Source: Natronococcus sp. A-GB1
GTDB taxonomy: Archaea; Halobacteriota; Halobacteria; Halobacteriales; Natrialbaceae
Assembly: GCF_029688845.1 (NCBI RefSeq)
Contig: NZ_JARUKW010000010.1
Coordinates: 115,035-179,034 of the forward strand
Direction: 5' to 3'
DNA: 64,000 bases
Shown here in pieces: positions 1 to 9,175 of this stretch. The translations under genes were made by a program, and so were the position numbers. Positions within the stretch are counted from its first letter, which is position 1. The number at the start of each line of letters is the position of its first letter. The notes beneath the pieces were generated by a model. That model saw only the letters and a program-made list of their open reading frames with translations, was not told the origin of the DNA and did no database searches.

Positions 1-1
1 T

Positions 2-274
2 CACTTCCACTACCACGAGAACCAGAAGGAGCTGTTCTACGTCGTTTCCGGGTCCTGTCACGCCGAGACGACCGACGCGACGGTAACGCTCGAGACCGAC
101 GATATCATCGCGTTCGACGAGGGGAAGGCGGGCGCTCACCTCGTCTACAACCCGTTCGAGGAGCCGTGTAAGCTCGCCGCGATCGGGTGGCCCCAGGACG
201 GGCGGTATCCGGTCCATCAGCTCGAGACCGCGGACGAAGCGACAGACGGCTCCGTCGGGGACGACGGCGAGTAG
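2..274 (+). CDS. Cupin-domain protein, C-terminal part (5' end outside window)
   Basis: The last 90 codons of a gene that begins left of the window. The opening residues HFHYHENQKELFYVVSG are a cupin metal-binding motif (His-x-His, then Glu, in a beta-barrel repeat). They are followed by a second strand set with ETDDIIAFDEG and a basic-to-acidic tail. Cupins of this size in haloarchaea are usually small stand-alone metal-binding proteins with many possible functions, such as isomerase, dioxygenase or sugar-binding roles. The substrate cannot be read from this fragment. Stop codon TAG is at 272-274. The next gene follows after about 60 bases with its own TATA-like sequence, so the two are probably separate transcripts. 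Confidence 0.75.
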   Translation, partial: HFHYHENQKELFYVVSGSCHAETTDATVTLETDDIIAFDEGKAGAHLVYNPFEEPCKLAAIGWPQDGRYPVHQLETADEATDGSVGDDGE

Positions 275-305
275 GGGAACTGGGGAATCGACATCACCAC
301 CGAGT

Positions 306-313
306 TTAATACT
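306..313 (+). promoter_or_regulatory. TATA-like box for the small membrane protein at 335
   Basis: TTTAATAC lies about 25 bases before the ATG at 335. This is the usual spacing for a haloarchaeal leaderless transcript and supports that ATG over the upstream in-frame GTG at 317. Confidence 0.4.
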
Positions 314-334
314 CGAGTGCCCGTATCGACGGCT

Positions 335-499
335 ATGCCGCGACTCCAGCGGGGACTCGTACTGGGCGGAATCGTGCTCAACGCGTCGGCGTTCGTCTAC
401 TCCCTGTACGTCCGATCGGTGCTGTACGCGACGGTGTTTCTCGTCGTCACCGCGTATCTCCTCGTCGTCTACCGGGCGAACGACGGCTACACGGACTGA
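335..499 (+). CDS. Small two-helix membrane protein, function unknown
   Basis: 54 residues from the ATG at 335; an in-frame GTG at 317 would add six residues. I prefer the ATG because a TATA-like sequence sits about 25 bases upstream. A basic N-terminus (MPRLQRG) is followed by two hydrophobic stretches, roughly residues 8-26 and 29-46, separated by YVRS, and a short polar tail. It therefore looks like a small integral membrane protein with a helical hairpin. No family was recognised. It stands alone between the cupin gene and the first lactate/glycolate-type dehydrogenase, and nothing links it functionally to either. Confidence 0.6.
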   Translation: MPRLQRGLVLGGIVLNASAFVYSLYVRSVLYATVFLVVTAYLLVVYRANDGYTD

Positions 500-872
500 G
501 ACGGGCTGCCGTACCGTCTTCCGGAGACGATTGTAAGATGGCTCGCAACCGTTTCGGATGCGATTCGGGAGTCCGTGTAGGACCGACGCGCCGGGGTGGT
601 GCGATCCACGAACGTGACCGCACCCGCAGCCGAGTGGCACAACAGTTATGTGAGTTCCCTCGACTAGCAGTTACCACACACGAAATATGCAAGCGATTAG
701 CAAACGACCGGTGACTGCTCCCCGTTTCCCGACCGACCGGTTCGCGGTGTGGCGAGTAGTCCGGCCGTTCGTCAGCAGCCGAATCGGCGAGTAGACGCCC
801 CGTCGTCACCTTTCCGAGCCGGCTTTGGCACCGCTTGCAACAGAAACCGCTTCGACCAACACCAGATATCCA
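500..872. other. Intergenic region, no gene seen
   Basis: About 370 bases before the first FAD/Fe-S dehydrogenase. Open frames here are on the opposite strand to the dehydrogenase or out of frame with it, with arginine- and serine-rich translations typical of shadow frames. It probably contains the promoter of the dehydrogenase. I saw no RNA gene or repeat. Confidence 0.5.
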
Positions 873-3839
873 ATGGCTACACACGACAGACCGATCGACG
901 GAGACCCGGCGACGGATCGTCGCGCGGAGTACGACTACCAGAACGAGACGACGGAACGAACCGATCTCGTCGACGCGCTCGAGAAGCGGGTCGACGGCGA
1001 CGTCCGCTTCGACGAGTACTCCCGCGAGCTGTACGCGACGGACGCGAGCGCCTACGAGATGCTCCCGATCGGCGTCGTCTACCCGACCGGGACCGACGAC
1101 GTCGCTGCGGTGATGGGCTACTGCGCGGACCACGAGATTCCGGTGCTTCCCCGGGGTGGCGGGACGAGCCTCGCAGGGCAGACCGTCAACGAGGCTGTTG
1201 TCCTCGATTTCACTCGCTACATGAACGCGGTGACCGACACCGACCCCGACGCCAGGCGGGCTCGAGCCCAGGCGGGGATCACGGTCGGCGAACTCAACCG
1301 GACTCTCGAGCCCCACGGGCTCAAGTTCGCTCCGGACCCGTCGACCGCGGACCGGAGCGCCCTCGGCGGCGCGATCGGGAACAACACGACCGGGGCGCAC
1401 TCGCTGAAGTACGGCAAGACAGACGCCTACGTCGAGTCCTGCGAGGTCGTCCTCGCCGACGGCTCCGTCGAACAGTTCGGCGAGATCGACCTCGAGGAAC
1501 TGCGCGAGCGGGGCGATCCCGACGGGGAACTCCTCGAGCGGATCTACGCTGAAGTCGCTCGGGTCGTCGACGAGGAGAGCGACGCCGTCGAGAAGGCCTA
1601 CCCGACGCTCAAGCGGAACGTCTCGGGGTACAACCTGGACATGCTCGTCGAGGAGGCAAAGAGCGGAACCGTCAACCTCGCGCGGCTGCTGGTCGGCAGC
1701 GAGGGCACCCTGGGTATCGTCACGGAGGCGGAGGTCTCCCTCGAGCCGATCCCGAACACGACCTCGGTCGCCGTGCTTTGCTACCGCAGCCTGCTCGACG
1801 CGATGGACGACGTCGGAGACATCCTCGAACACGACCCTGCGGCGGTCGAGGTGCTGGACGACGTGTTGCTCGATCTGGCGCGAAACACCGAGGAGTTCGC
1901 CGACGTCGTCGGTATCCTCCCCGAGGGGACCAGTTCGTTCCTGCTGGTCGAGTTCTACGCCGACGACGAGGAAGAGGGCCGCGAACTGGTCGAGGGGCTG
2001 ATCGAGGACCGCGAGGGCGAGATCGCGTTCGACGCGCTGACGGCCTACGACGAGAAACAGCAGTCCCGGCTCTGGAAGATGCGAAAGGCCTCGACGCCAA
2101 TCTTGCTCTCGCGGACCGGCGACGAGAAACACATCGCGTTCATCGAGGACATCGCGATCCCGCCGGAGCACCTCACGGAGTACGTCGCCGACTTCCAGGA
2201 GGTCATGGAGGAAAACGGGACGTTCGGCAGCTTCTACGCCCACGCCGGACCGGGCTGTATGCACGTCCGACCGCTCGTCAACACGAAAACCGCCGAGGGG
2301 GTCGACACGATGGAGGCGATCGCCGACGGCGCGACGGACCTCGCGGTGAAGTACGGCGGCAGCGTCTCCGGCGAGCATGGCGACGGCCGCGCCCGGACCC
2401 AGTGGAATCGCAAGCTGTACGGCGACCACATCTGGAACGTCTTCCGCGACCTGAAGACCGCGTTCGATCCAGACTGGCTGCTCAACCCCGGCTCGGTCTG
2501 TGGCGACCACGATATGACCGAGAACCTGCGGTTCGGCCCCGACAGCGAGTTCGAGGCCGGCTTCGAGCCCGCCCTCAACTGGGAGAACGAGAACGGGTTC
2601 CAGGGGATGGTCGAACTCTGTCACGGCTGTGGTGGCTGCCGGACCAGCCAGGAGGGCACCGGCGGCGTGATGTGTCCGACCTACCGGGCGGCCGACGAGG
2701 AGATCACGAGCACCCGCGGCCGGGCGAACATGCTCCGCCAGGCGATGACCGGTGAACTCGAGCCGGACGAGGCGTTCTCCGACGAGTTCGTCACCGAGGT
2801 GATGGACCTCTGTATCGGTTGCAAGGGGTGTGCGAAGGACTGTCCGAGCGAGGTCGACATGGCGAAGCTCAAGGTCGAGGTCGAACACGAGTACCACCAG
2901 CGAAACGGCGCCTCGATCCGCGAACGCATGTTCGCGAACATCGACACGCTCTCGAAGCTCGGCAGCGCCACCGCGCCGCTGTCGAACTACATGACGAAGC
3001 TGCCGGGCGCCCGGACAGTGATGGAGAAAACCGTCGGAATCGCTCGGGAGCGGTCCCTGCCGACGTTCCACCGGGAGACGTTCACCGACTGGTTCGAGAG
3101 CCGGGAGTCGACTGTGGATCCGGAGACGGCCGACCACAAGGTCCTGTTGTTCCCGGACGTCACCACGGAGTACAACGATCCCGAGATCGGCAAGGCCGCG
3201 GTTCGGCTCCTCGAGGCCGCCGGTGTCTACGTCGATCTCCCGTCCGGAACCACCAGCAGCGGCCGCCCTGCCTACTCGAAGGGGTTCCTCGAGACGGCTC
3301 GCGAACAGGCCGAGCAGAACGTCAACGCCCTGATTCCGAGGGTGCGAAACGGCTGGGACGTCGTCGTCTGCGAGCCGAGCGACGCGGTCATGTTCCAGTC
3401 GGACTACCCGGATTTGGTCACCGGACACGACGTGACCGACGTCGCCGAGAGCGCCTACGGCGTCTGCGAGTACCTCGACGTCCACCGACTCGACGACCGC
3501 CTCGAGTTTGGCGCCGTCGACGAACGTCTGACCTACCACGGCCACTGCCACCAGAAGGCGACGAAGAAGGACCACCACGCCGTCGGCGTCCTCCGGCGGG
3601 CGGGCTACGGCGTCGACCCGCTCGACAGCAGCTGCTGTGGGATGGCCGGCTCCTTCGGCTACGAGGCCGAACACTACTCGATGAGCCGCGCGATCGGCAC
3701 GCAGCTGTTCGGCCAGATCGACGAGAGCGACGGCGACGGCGTCGTCGCTCCGGGGGCGTCCTGTAGAACCCAGATCGGCGACGAGTACGAGAAGAAACCG
3801 CCCCACCCGATCGCGAAACTCGAGGCGTCGCTGGCGTAG
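873..3839 (+). CDS. FAD-binding and Fe-S dehydrogenase, GlcD-GlcF fusion (D-lactate/glycolate type)
   Basis: A 988-residue flavoprotein fused to an iron-sulfur electron-transfer module. It probably oxidises a 2-hydroxyacid such as D-lactate or glycolate and passes electrons to the quinone pool at the membrane. Residues about 50-260 are a PCMH-type FAD domain (RGGGTSLAGQ near 94, GGAIGNNTTGAHS near 170). The FAD oxidase C-terminal domain carries HAGPGCMHVRP and SGEHGDG. After residue 580 come two 4Fe-4S motifs, CHGCGGC and CIGCKGC...C, then a C-terminal CCG domain with the HdrD/GlpC-like signature SSCCGMAGSFG near 920. The ATG at 873 was chosen over a TTG-type start at 825 because homology to the FAD domain begins after it. 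It is convergent with an IclR regulator 6 bases away. A paralogue lies at 14141. The substrate is inferred from family and context (lactate permease, malate synthase), not shown. Confidence 0.88.
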   Translation: MATHDRPIDGDPATDRRAEYDYQNETTERTDLVDALEKRVDGDVRFDEYSRELYATDASAYEMLPIGVVYPTGTDDVAAVMGYCADHEIPVLPRGGGTSLAGQTVNEAVVLDFTRYMNAVTDTDPDARRARAQAGITVGELNRTLEPHGLKFAPDPSTADRSALGGAIGNNTTGAHSLKYGKTDAYVESCEVVLADGSVEQFGEIDLEELRERGDPDGELLERIYAEVARVVDEESDAVEKAYPTLKRNVSGYNLDMLVEEAKSGTVNLARLLVGSEGTLGIVTEAEVSLEPIPNTTSVAVLCYRSLLDAMDDVGDILEHDPAAVEVLDDVLLDLARNTEEFADVVGILPEGTSSFLLVEFYADDEEEGRELVEGLIEDREGEIAFDALTAYDEKQQSRLWKMRKASTPILLSRTGDEKHIAFIEDIAIPPEHLTEYVADFQEVMEENGTFGSFYAHAGPGCMHVRPLVNTKTAEGVDTMEAIADGATDLAVKYGGSVSGEHGDGRARTQWNRKLYGDHIWNVFRDLKTAFDPDWLLNPGSVCGDHDMTENLRFGPDSEFEAGFEPALNWENENGFQGMVELCHGCGGCRTSQEGTGGVMCPTYRAADEEITSTRGRANMLRQAMTGELEPDEAFSDEFVTEVMDLCIGCKGCAKDCPSEVDMAKLKVEVEHEYHQRNGASIRERMFANIDTLSKLGSATAPLSNYMTKLPGARTVMEKTVGIARERSLPTFHRETFTDWFESRESTVDPETADHKVLLFPDVTTEYNDPEIGKAAVRLLEAAGVYVDLPSGTTSSGRPAYSKGFLETAREQAEQNVNALIPRVRNGWDVVVCEPSDAVMFQSDYPDLVTGHDVTDVAESAYGVCEYLDVHRLDDRLEFGAVDERLTYHGHCHQKATKKDHHAVGVLRRAGYGVDPLDSSCCGMAGSFGYEAEHYSMSRAIGTQLFGQIDESDGDGVVAPGASCRTQIGDEYEKKPPHPIAKLEASLA

Positions 3840-3845
3840 GCGAGC

Positions 3846-4607
3846 CTACACCTTGTACTTGTTCAGCTCGATAACGTTCGCGGTGCGACGGAGCTGCTCG
3901 ACGAACTCGTTTTCTTCCCAGTCGTCGTCGATGCGGGCCGTCGGCGCCGAGATACTGATCGCGCCGATGACCTCGGAGTCGAACCGGATCGGCGCGGCGA
4001 TACAGCGCAGCCCCTCAAGGCGCTCCTCGTCGTCGACGGCGAACCCTCGTTCCCGGGTTCGCTCGAGCGCGTCGTAGAGTTCGTCCCGGCTCGTGATCGT
4101 CTTCGGCGTGACCGACGGGAGGCCGTGACGGTCGATGATCTCCTCGACCCGCTGGTCGGGGAGATGCGAGAGGATCGCCTTGCCGAACGCCGAGCTGTGC
4201 ATGGGGTGACGACAGCCGACGTAGGTGTCGAGGTCGACGGCCCGCTCGCCCTTCGCGCGACAGAGATAGACCCCCTCACCGCCCTCCTCGACGACGAAGT
4301 GGACCAGCTCACCGGACTCCTCGGCCAGCGCCTCGACCTGCGGCTCGGCGACCCTGTAAACGTCCATCTCGCTGCGGAGCTGGCCGCCGATATCCAGAAA
4401 GCGCAGACTCAGCTCGTAGGTGTTTCCGTTCTTGACGACGAACCCGTGCTCCTCGAGCGTGCTGAGATGGTTGTGGATCGCGCTCTTGCCCATGCTCAGC
4501 TCGTCCGCGAGCGTCGTGATCCGCGCACCCCCGCGGCGATTGAGCTCCTCGATGAGCGTCAGCGACTTCTCGGTCGTCCGGACGGGATGTTTGGCCCGTT
4601 TTTCCAT
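3846..4607 (-). CDS. IclR-family transcription regulator
   Basis: 253 residues with the normal two-part IclR architecture. The N-terminal winged helix-turn-helix (about 11-62) contains TTLADELSMGKSAIHNHLSTLEEHGFV. The C-terminal effector-binding domain (about 75-250) contains HPMHSSAFGKAILSHL and GFAVDDEERLEGLRCIAAPI, both standard IclR landmarks. IclR proteins bind small metabolites, often organic acids, and act as repressors or activators. Its position between the first 2-hydroxyacid dehydrogenase (convergent) and malate synthase (same strand, downstream on the chromosome) suggests it senses an intermediate such as glyoxylate or lactate and controls one or both; this is inference. A TATA-like CTTTATTG (reverse strand, about 4630-4640) lies some 27 bases before the start, supporting this ATG. 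Confidence 0.85.
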   Translation of the reverse strand: MEKRAKHPVRTTEKSLTLIEELNRRGGARITTLADELSMGKSAIHNHLSTLEEHGFVVKNGNTYELSLRFLDIGGQLRSEMDVYRVAEPQVEALAEESGELVHFVVEEGGEGVYLCRAKGERAVDLDTYVGCRHPMHSSAFGKAILSHLPDQRVEEIIDRHGLPSVTPKTITSRDELYDALERTRERGFAVDDEERLEGLRCIAAPIRFDSEVIGAISISAPTARIDDDWEENEFVEQLRRTANVIELNKYKV

Positions 4608-5149
4608 ACGCGAAACCAGTCGGTGGACGCCAATAAAGGTTAGTCTCTTATAGAGAACGTCGTAATCAGCCCATTCCGGGCGGAAAATCGACGAATATAG
4701 TCATCAGCCGAAACCGCGAGCTTCGGCAGAAGTCGGCGTAAGCGGCATCTGAGCTGCGAAAGCGTCCCCTTGTACTGCACGCGGGAGCTGGGGATCGAGC
4801 GGGAGATGAATTCTCACATGGAGAACAGACCACTCGTCGGTAGTCGAGACCGGCCGTCCGTTCGTCCGTCCTCTCGAGCCGTGATCGACGCCCCGAAGTG
4901 GAGGAACTTCCCGTCCGCGGGCGTGGGTTAGTGCTACGGGTATCGCCCGTCGAGCGATGCCGTCGGACGCTCGACGCTCGCTGCCACCATCGCCCGCGGG
5001 CACGAACTACGGACGCCGTCGGCCGTGCCGAGAGCGCTCGCCACCGCAGAGGGAGCCGGGACGAGCCGACAGGGTGGGAGTAGGGATCTGTCTCCTCGAG
5101 CACGAGCATCAAAAAAACGAGACGATTCGTCCGAGGTACCGAACCCCGA
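4608..5149. other. Intergenic region with no supported gene
   Basis: About 540 bases between the IclR gene and malate synthase, both on the minus strand. All open frames here read as arginine-rich low-complexity sequence. The left end holds the IclR promoter. A T-rich stretch (minus strand, opposite aaaaaacgag at about 5110) just after the malate synthase stop could serve as a terminator. Confidence 0.45.
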
Positions 5150-6460
5150 CTATCCGACGACGACCGCGCGCTCGACGAGGTCCTCCCCGTAGAGCTCCTC
5201 GAGGTCCTCGTGCTGGTCCGGACGGTTCTCGTAGACGTCCTGGAACAGCGTGATCGGCGTCTGGGCCGCCTGATAGGTCGCCTCGTCCCACATGCGGTCG
5301 TTGCTGACCTCGACCTCGACGCCGTCGATGACGAGCGTCCCCGATCGCTCCATCGCGATGGCGCCCTTGCCGGCCTCCTTGGCCGCCTCGAACTCCTCCA
5401 TCGAGTCGACGATGTCGTCCAGGCTCGGGATGTAGGAGGTCATGTCGAGCAGCTCCTGGGAGAGCTCCTCGCCGTCGAGCTCGAGTTCGTCGCCGCCGAC
5501 GCGGAGCGTGTACTGGTCGTCGCCCGTCTCCTCGAGTTCGACCTCGTTACCGCTGTAGACGTGGCGTCCGTCCTCCTCGTCGAGCTCGATCGTGCGATCG
5601 TTGACCTCGAGCTGCCAGCTGCCGTTCTTCGGCGGGAGCGGCGACTTGTTGGCCTCGACGACCTGGCCGGGGGTGAGCGACCAGATGCCGAGCATCCCCT
5701 TGGCCTGGTTGTCGGTCATGCGCTCGCGGTAGCCCTCAACGTCGCGGATGTCGTCGTAGGGACCGTCGACCGCGATCAGGCCGGCCGCGCTCGCGCCACG
5801 GGAGGTGTTGTGTCGCAGCTCCGGCCACGGCGGGAGCTCGCCGGTCGGCGTGATCGCGCGCATGCTCTTCGTGTAGTCGACCTCGCCGTCGACAAGCATG
5901 AACAGGCGCTCGAGGTTGTTCGACGGCTTGCCCATCTCCTCGCGGAGGTCGCCCATCGCCAGCTCGGACTCGCCGCTCTCGACGATGACCGACATGGCCA
6001 GGCTCCCCTCCCCGAGATCGTACTCGTTCTCGACGATGGTGAGGAACTCGTCGGCCTTCTTCCAGTCGTCAATGTCGCCGACCTCCGGAATCACGAAGCC
6101 GTCGAGGTGCTCGATGGCGCCGTTTTCGGGGTCGGCCAGCTTCATGATCTGCTGGAGGCCCTGATATCGCGTTCCGGGGCTCTCGCGGTGCCAGACGACG
6201 CGGGGGTGGATCTCGCCGGGGAAGTCGGCGCCGTGCTCCGAGATCACGTCGATCATGTTGTCGACGCCCTCGGGTCGCATCGACGGCGCGGTCGCGTCCT
6301 CGTTGTCCGGCACCCAGACGTCGGGTGCCTGCATGCCGCGAAGCTGGACGGCACTCTGGAGCATCTTCGCGGAGTCGTCCTCTCCTTCGACGGCAGTCGG
6401 GGTAGTAAAGAACGTTCGCACGAACTTCCGGTCGTGAAGACGGTCGGTATGCGTACTCAT
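5150..6460 (-). CDS. aceB: Malate synthase, haloarchaeal type (AceB)
   Basis: 436 residues, matching the compact haloarchaeal isoform of malate synthase rather than the bacterial A or G forms. The enzyme condenses glyoxylate with acetyl-CoA to malate. The N-terminus (RTFFTTPTAV) and the region VWVPDNEDATAPSMRPEGVDNM resemble the citrate-lyase/malate-synthase TIM-barrel fold, with acidic residues for Mg2+ in VIVESGESEL. In several haloarchaea aceB is paired with aceA (isocitrate lyase). Here aceA is absent from the window, and the neighbours are 2-hydroxyacid dehydrogenases. This suggests that the glyoxylate consumed may come from glycolate oxidation. A reverse-strand TATA-like TTTTAATATTAG at about 6484-6496, some 27 bases upstream, supports the start and a leaderless transcript. 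Confidence 0.88.
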   Translation of the reverse strand: MSTHTDRLHDRKFVRTFFTTPTAVEGEDDSAKMLQSAVQLRGMQAPDVWVPDNEDATAPSMRPEGVDNMIDVISEHGADFPGEIHPRVVWHRESPGTRYQGLQQIMKLADPENGAIEHLDGFVIPEVGDIDDWKKADEFLTIVENEYDLGEGSLAMSVIVESGESELAMGDLREEMGKPSNNLERLFMLVDGEVDYTKSMRAITPTGELPPWPELRHNTSRGASAAGLIAVDGPYDDIRDVEGYRERMTDNQAKGMLGIWSLTPGQVVEANKSPLPPKNGSWQLEVNDRTIELDEEDGRHVYSGNEVELEETGDDQYTLRVGGDELELDGEELSQELLDMTSYIPSLDDIVDSMEEFEAAKEAGKGAIAMERSGTLVIDGVEVEVSNDRMWDEATYQAAQTPITLFQDVYENRPDQHEDLEELYGEDLVERAVVVG

Positions 6461-6483
6461 GAATCCATCTGGCTCTATTGCGT

Positions 6484-6496
6484 TCTAATATTAAAA
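6484..6496 (-). promoter_or_regulatory. TATA-like box of malate synthase
   Basis: On the minus strand the sequence reads TTTTAATATTAG, centred about 30 bases before the aceB start at 6460, the spacing expected for a haloarchaeal core promoter. Confidence 0.45.
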
Positions 6497-7126
6497 TCGT
6501 TTGGTACCGCCTCGCGGCCAAGACGACCGACTGCGGCGCGAACGCGCCATCTCCGGTATCCAACGGAGCGTTCGTGCGACGGTTCGGTACAGCACTGGAG
6601 ATCGGGAAACCGGATCGACGGCGAAGCGACGGCCGCGGACGCGCTCGAGTGCCGCGGCTGCGACGACGACCTCGCGTCCGAACGGCTGGTTCGCCCGGCC
6701 CCCATGATGATACTGTTTGACAAGTGTTCCTATAGAAAACAGTCGCTTGCCGACCCATCGAACCGACCGACGGCGCGGCAGCTAGACTCGATTTGTTGGC
6801 TGAGCGACCGGTTGCTCGGTGGTTCTACCTCGTTCTGAGATAGAAAACGCAGATTGGATCTACTTCTTTTACCATTCAATAGCTACGAGAGGATATCGGT
6901 ATATTTACAGCAGTATTCTTGTAATCTCCTCCGGTTCCGACCCTACCAGCGCCGAATATTCTGAAATAGAGAACTCGATCGACCGAACTGTACTGGTTTG
7001 TCATTCCGGTCCGGCCGATTGCCGTTCGGTTCGTCGGCATTGTCGATTCGCGGAGACGAGTTCCAGCGAAAAGAAGGGAACATCGGTCGTACAGCCGCTC
7101 CGTCGCGGCGAGTGTGTGCTGATCCG
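6497..7126. other. Intergenic region, AT-richer than surroundings, no gene recognised
   Basis: About 630 bases between malate synthase and the VOC protein. The part from 6830 to 7000 is clearly AT-richer than the flanks. No open frame gives a protein with recognisable features, and none has the acidic composition of real genes here. It may be a decayed gene or an old insertion, but I cannot identify it. Confidence 0.4.
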
Positions 7127-7495
7127 TTAGTCGAGCGATTCGACGAGCTCGACCTTCCGTCCGTCCGGGTCGTAGACGAACGCCGTTCGAGCGCCCGCTT
7201 CGGGCTGGTCTCCGGGCTCCTTCTCGACGCCGTAGTGGTCGATCTCGTCGAACACGCTGTCGACGTCGTCGACGCCGATTGCGAGGTGGTCCCACGACGA
7301 CCCCTCTTCGAAGCTCTCCTCACCATCAGTGTCCGATAGCTGGAGTTCGACGCCATTCTCGTCGGCGATGTACCGGTTCTGGGTCTCGCCGTCGGGCGTC
7401 TCGAACTCCCAGCTCTCCTCGAACCCGAACTGCTCGTAGAATGCGATCGTCTCGTCGGCGTCAGCGACGTTGATGTTGATATGGATGAGCTCCAT
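7127..7495 (-). CDS. VOC (glyoxalase I-like) family protein
   Basis: 122 residues from the ATG at 7495. The longer frame upstream lacks similarity, and a reverse-strand TATA-like TTTTAATACC lies 27 bases before this ATG. The sequence shows the beta-alpha-beta-beta-beta repeats of the vicinal-oxygen-chelate fold: MELIHININVAD at the start (metal-ligand His4), FYEQFGFEE, then WDHLAIGVDDVDSVFDEI with a second His, and AFVYDPDGRKVELVE with the terminal Glu ligand. This pattern matches lactoylglutathione lyase-like proteins. Haloarchaea lack glutathione in general, so the thiol substrate may be different; removal of methylglyoxal is a possibility only. It is divergent from the tartrate/D-malate dehydrogenase gene. 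Confidence 0.8.
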   Translation of the reverse strand: MELIHININVADADETIAFYEQFGFEESWEFETPDGETQNRYIADENGVELQLSDTDGEESFEEGSSWDHLAIGVDDVDSVFDEIDHYGVEKEPGDQPEAGARTAFVYDPDGRKVELVESLD

Positions 7496-7517
7496 ACCGT
7501 TTTCCCGGTCGACCACG

Positions 7518-7528
7518 GTATTAAAATC
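7518..7528 (-). promoter_or_regulatory. TATA-like box of the VOC gene
   Basis: Minus strand reads GATTTTAATACC, centred about 27 bases before the start at 7495. This decides the short start for the VOC protein. Confidence 0.45.
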
Positions 7529-7643
7529 ACTGGATACGACGACCGTATCGCGCGCTTGCAGGAAAACGGAGGCACTCGTCGGGTGGACGGGGAATCCTTG
7601 ACCCTTTCCGAGTCTTTTTGATGGTCGAGCGGTATCGGTTCCC

Positions 7644-8699
7644 ATGGCATACGAGATAGCGAGTATTCCAGGTGACGGTATCGGTCCCGAGGTCGTTGAC
7701 GCGGCCCGACCGGTGTTCGAGGACGTCGCCGAACAACACGGGTTCGAACTCTCACTAACGCGGTACGACTGGGGAACCGAGCGCCATCTCGAGAAGGGGG
7801 CGATGATGCCCGAGGACGGCCTCGAGGAACTCGAGGGGTACGACGCAATTTTGCTGGGGGCGGTCGGTCACCCCGACGTCCCGGACCACGTCACGCTGAA
7901 CAACCTCCTCCTCCCGATCCGCAAGGGGTTCGATCAGTCCATCTGCAAGCGTCCCGCGATCCTCTTCGACGGCGTCGAGAGCCCGCTCGAGGGGTACGAC
8001 GGCGGCGACATCGAGTTCGTCGTCTACCGGGAGAACACGGAGGGCGAGTACGCCAACATGGGCGGCCAAGAACACCCCGGCCACGACCACGAGGTCGCGA
8101 TCCAGAGCGCGGTCTTCACCCGAACCGGAACGGAGCGCATCGTTCGGGCCGCCTTCGACGCGGCGACCGAGCGGGAGGGCCACCTGACGAGCATTACGAA
8201 GTCCAACGCCCAGGCCCACAGCATGGTCTTCTGGGACCAGATCGTCGAGGAGGTAAGCGAGGAGTACCCCGACGTTACCGTCGAGCGCCTGCTCGTCGAC
8301 GCGGCGAGCATGGACTTCATCCGCCGTCCCGAGGAGTTCGACGTCGTCGTCGCCTCGAACCTCTTCGGCGACATCCTGACGGACATCGGCGCGATCATCA
8401 CGGGAAGTATGGGGCTTGCGCCCTCGGCCAACATCGACCCCTCGAGGACGTACCCGTCGATGTTCGAGCCCGTCCACGGCAGCGCTCCCGACATCGTCGG
8501 CGACGGCGTCGCGAACCCGCTGGCGACGATGCTCTCTGGTGCGATGATGGTCGATCACCTCGGCGAAGAGGAGGCCAGCGATGCCCTCTGGGACGCCGTC
8601 ACCGACCAGCTCGCCGACGCGGACGCCCCGCGAACGCCCGACCTGGGCGGCTCGAGCGGGACCGAGGACGTGGTCGAGGACCTCCGGAGCCGTCTCTAA
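7644..8699 (+). CDS. Tartrate/D-malate dehydrogenase-like decarboxylating dehydrogenase
   Basis: 351 residues of the isocitrate/isopropylmalate dehydrogenase family. The N-terminus IPGDGIGPEVVDAARPV, the central YRENTEGEY, the Mg2+/substrate aspartate region FDVVVASNLFGDILTDIGA and the NAD-binding MFEPVHGSAPDI are all present. LGAVGHPDVPDHVTLNNLLLP instead of the LeuB-type AVGGP...R motif is characteristic of the tartrate dehydrogenase/D-malate dehydrogenase (TtuC/DmlA) branch. Such enzymes oxidatively decarboxylate D-malate to pyruvate or act on tartrate. The neighbours (D-2-hydroxyacid dehydrogenase, malic enzyme, glycerate kinase) fit a tartrate/hydroxypyruvate/glycerate route. LeuB activity cannot be excluded from sequence alone but is less likely here. 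A T-rich box (TCTTTTTGAT) lies 25-30 bases upstream. Confidence 0.82.
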   Translation: MAYEIASIPGDGIGPEVVDAARPVFEDVAEQHGFELSLTRYDWGTERHLEKGAMMPEDGLEELEGYDAILLGAVGHPDVPDHVTLNNLLLPIRKGFDQSICKRPAILFDGVESPLEGYDGGDIEFVVYRENTEGEYANMGGQEHPGHDHEVAIQSAVFTRTGTERIVRAAFDAATEREGHLTSITKSNAQAHSMVFWDQIVEEVSEEYPDVTVERLLVDAASMDFIRRPEEFDVVVASNLFGDILTDIGAIITGSMGLAPSANIDPSRTYPSMFEPVHGSAPDIVGDGVANPLATMLSGAMMVDHLGEEEASDALWDAVTDQLADADAPRTPDLGGSSGTEDVVEDLRSRL

Positions 8700-8749
8700 C
8701 GGATCACTCGTCGTCACGACCGCCGCAAAAACAGCAACTTTTGTCAGCG

Positions 8750-9175
8750 CTACTCGTTGAGCCAGAGGTCCAGACCCGTCGTCTCGTCGAAGTTCCGGAC
8801 GAGGGGCTCCTCGAACGCGCGGAGGTGGACCTCGCCGGCGAAGACGGTCCCGCCCTCGAGGTGGCCCGCGAGGGTCTCGCCGTCTCGCCGGGAGAGGACG
8901 GCGTGGGTGTGAGCGAACACGTCGCCGTCGAGTTTCGCGATGTTCCCGACGCAGGCGGCGACCTCGAGCGGTTCGTCGAAGGAGACCGACTGGTACTCCT
9001 CTTTGTCCTGGTCGTAGAACCAGATCTCGGCGTCCTGTACCGCACCCATCGCGTTGAACCAGCCCGCCTCGATCGCCTCCTCCCGGGCGAGGCTCTCGAT
9101 CTCGTCGCGCCAGTCCTGTCCGGTCTCGAGTCGCGCGAGGAACTCCCGCGTCGCCTCCACTTCCTGGTACTCCAT
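8750..9175 (-). CDS. PPC/DUF296 domain protein
   Basis: 141 residues from the ATG at 9175; an upstream extension of the frame to 9253 has no family similarity. The sequence has the PPC (plants and prokaryotes conserved, DUF296) core: LARLETGQDWRDEIESLAREEAIEAGWF, the glycine-rich GNIAKLDGD and the metal-binding FAHTHAVLSRRDGETLAGHLEGG, with His residues that bind a metal in solved archaeal homologues. Single-domain archaeal PPC proteins form trimers and are often annotated as DNA-binding, but for prokaryotic members this is poorly supported. It is convergent with the dehydrogenase gene at 7644 and divergent from the hydroxyacid dehydrogenase at 9323. No pathway role can be assigned. Confidence 0.78.
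   Translation of the reverse strand: MEYQEVEATREFLARLETGQDWRDEIESLAREEAIEAGWFNAMGAVQDAEIWFYDQDKEEYQSVSFDEPLEVAACVGNIAKLDGDVFAHTHAVLSRRDGETLAGHLEGGTVFAGEVHLRAFEEPLVRNFDETTGLDLWLNE

Noticed and set aside
447..3806. Long minus-strand open frame (over 1100 codons) opposite the first FAD/Fe-S dehydrogenase
   Set aside because: It reads as Arg/Val/Leu/Asp-rich low-complexity sequence without domains, exactly opposite a well-supported gene; high-GC DNA often leaves the antisense frame open.
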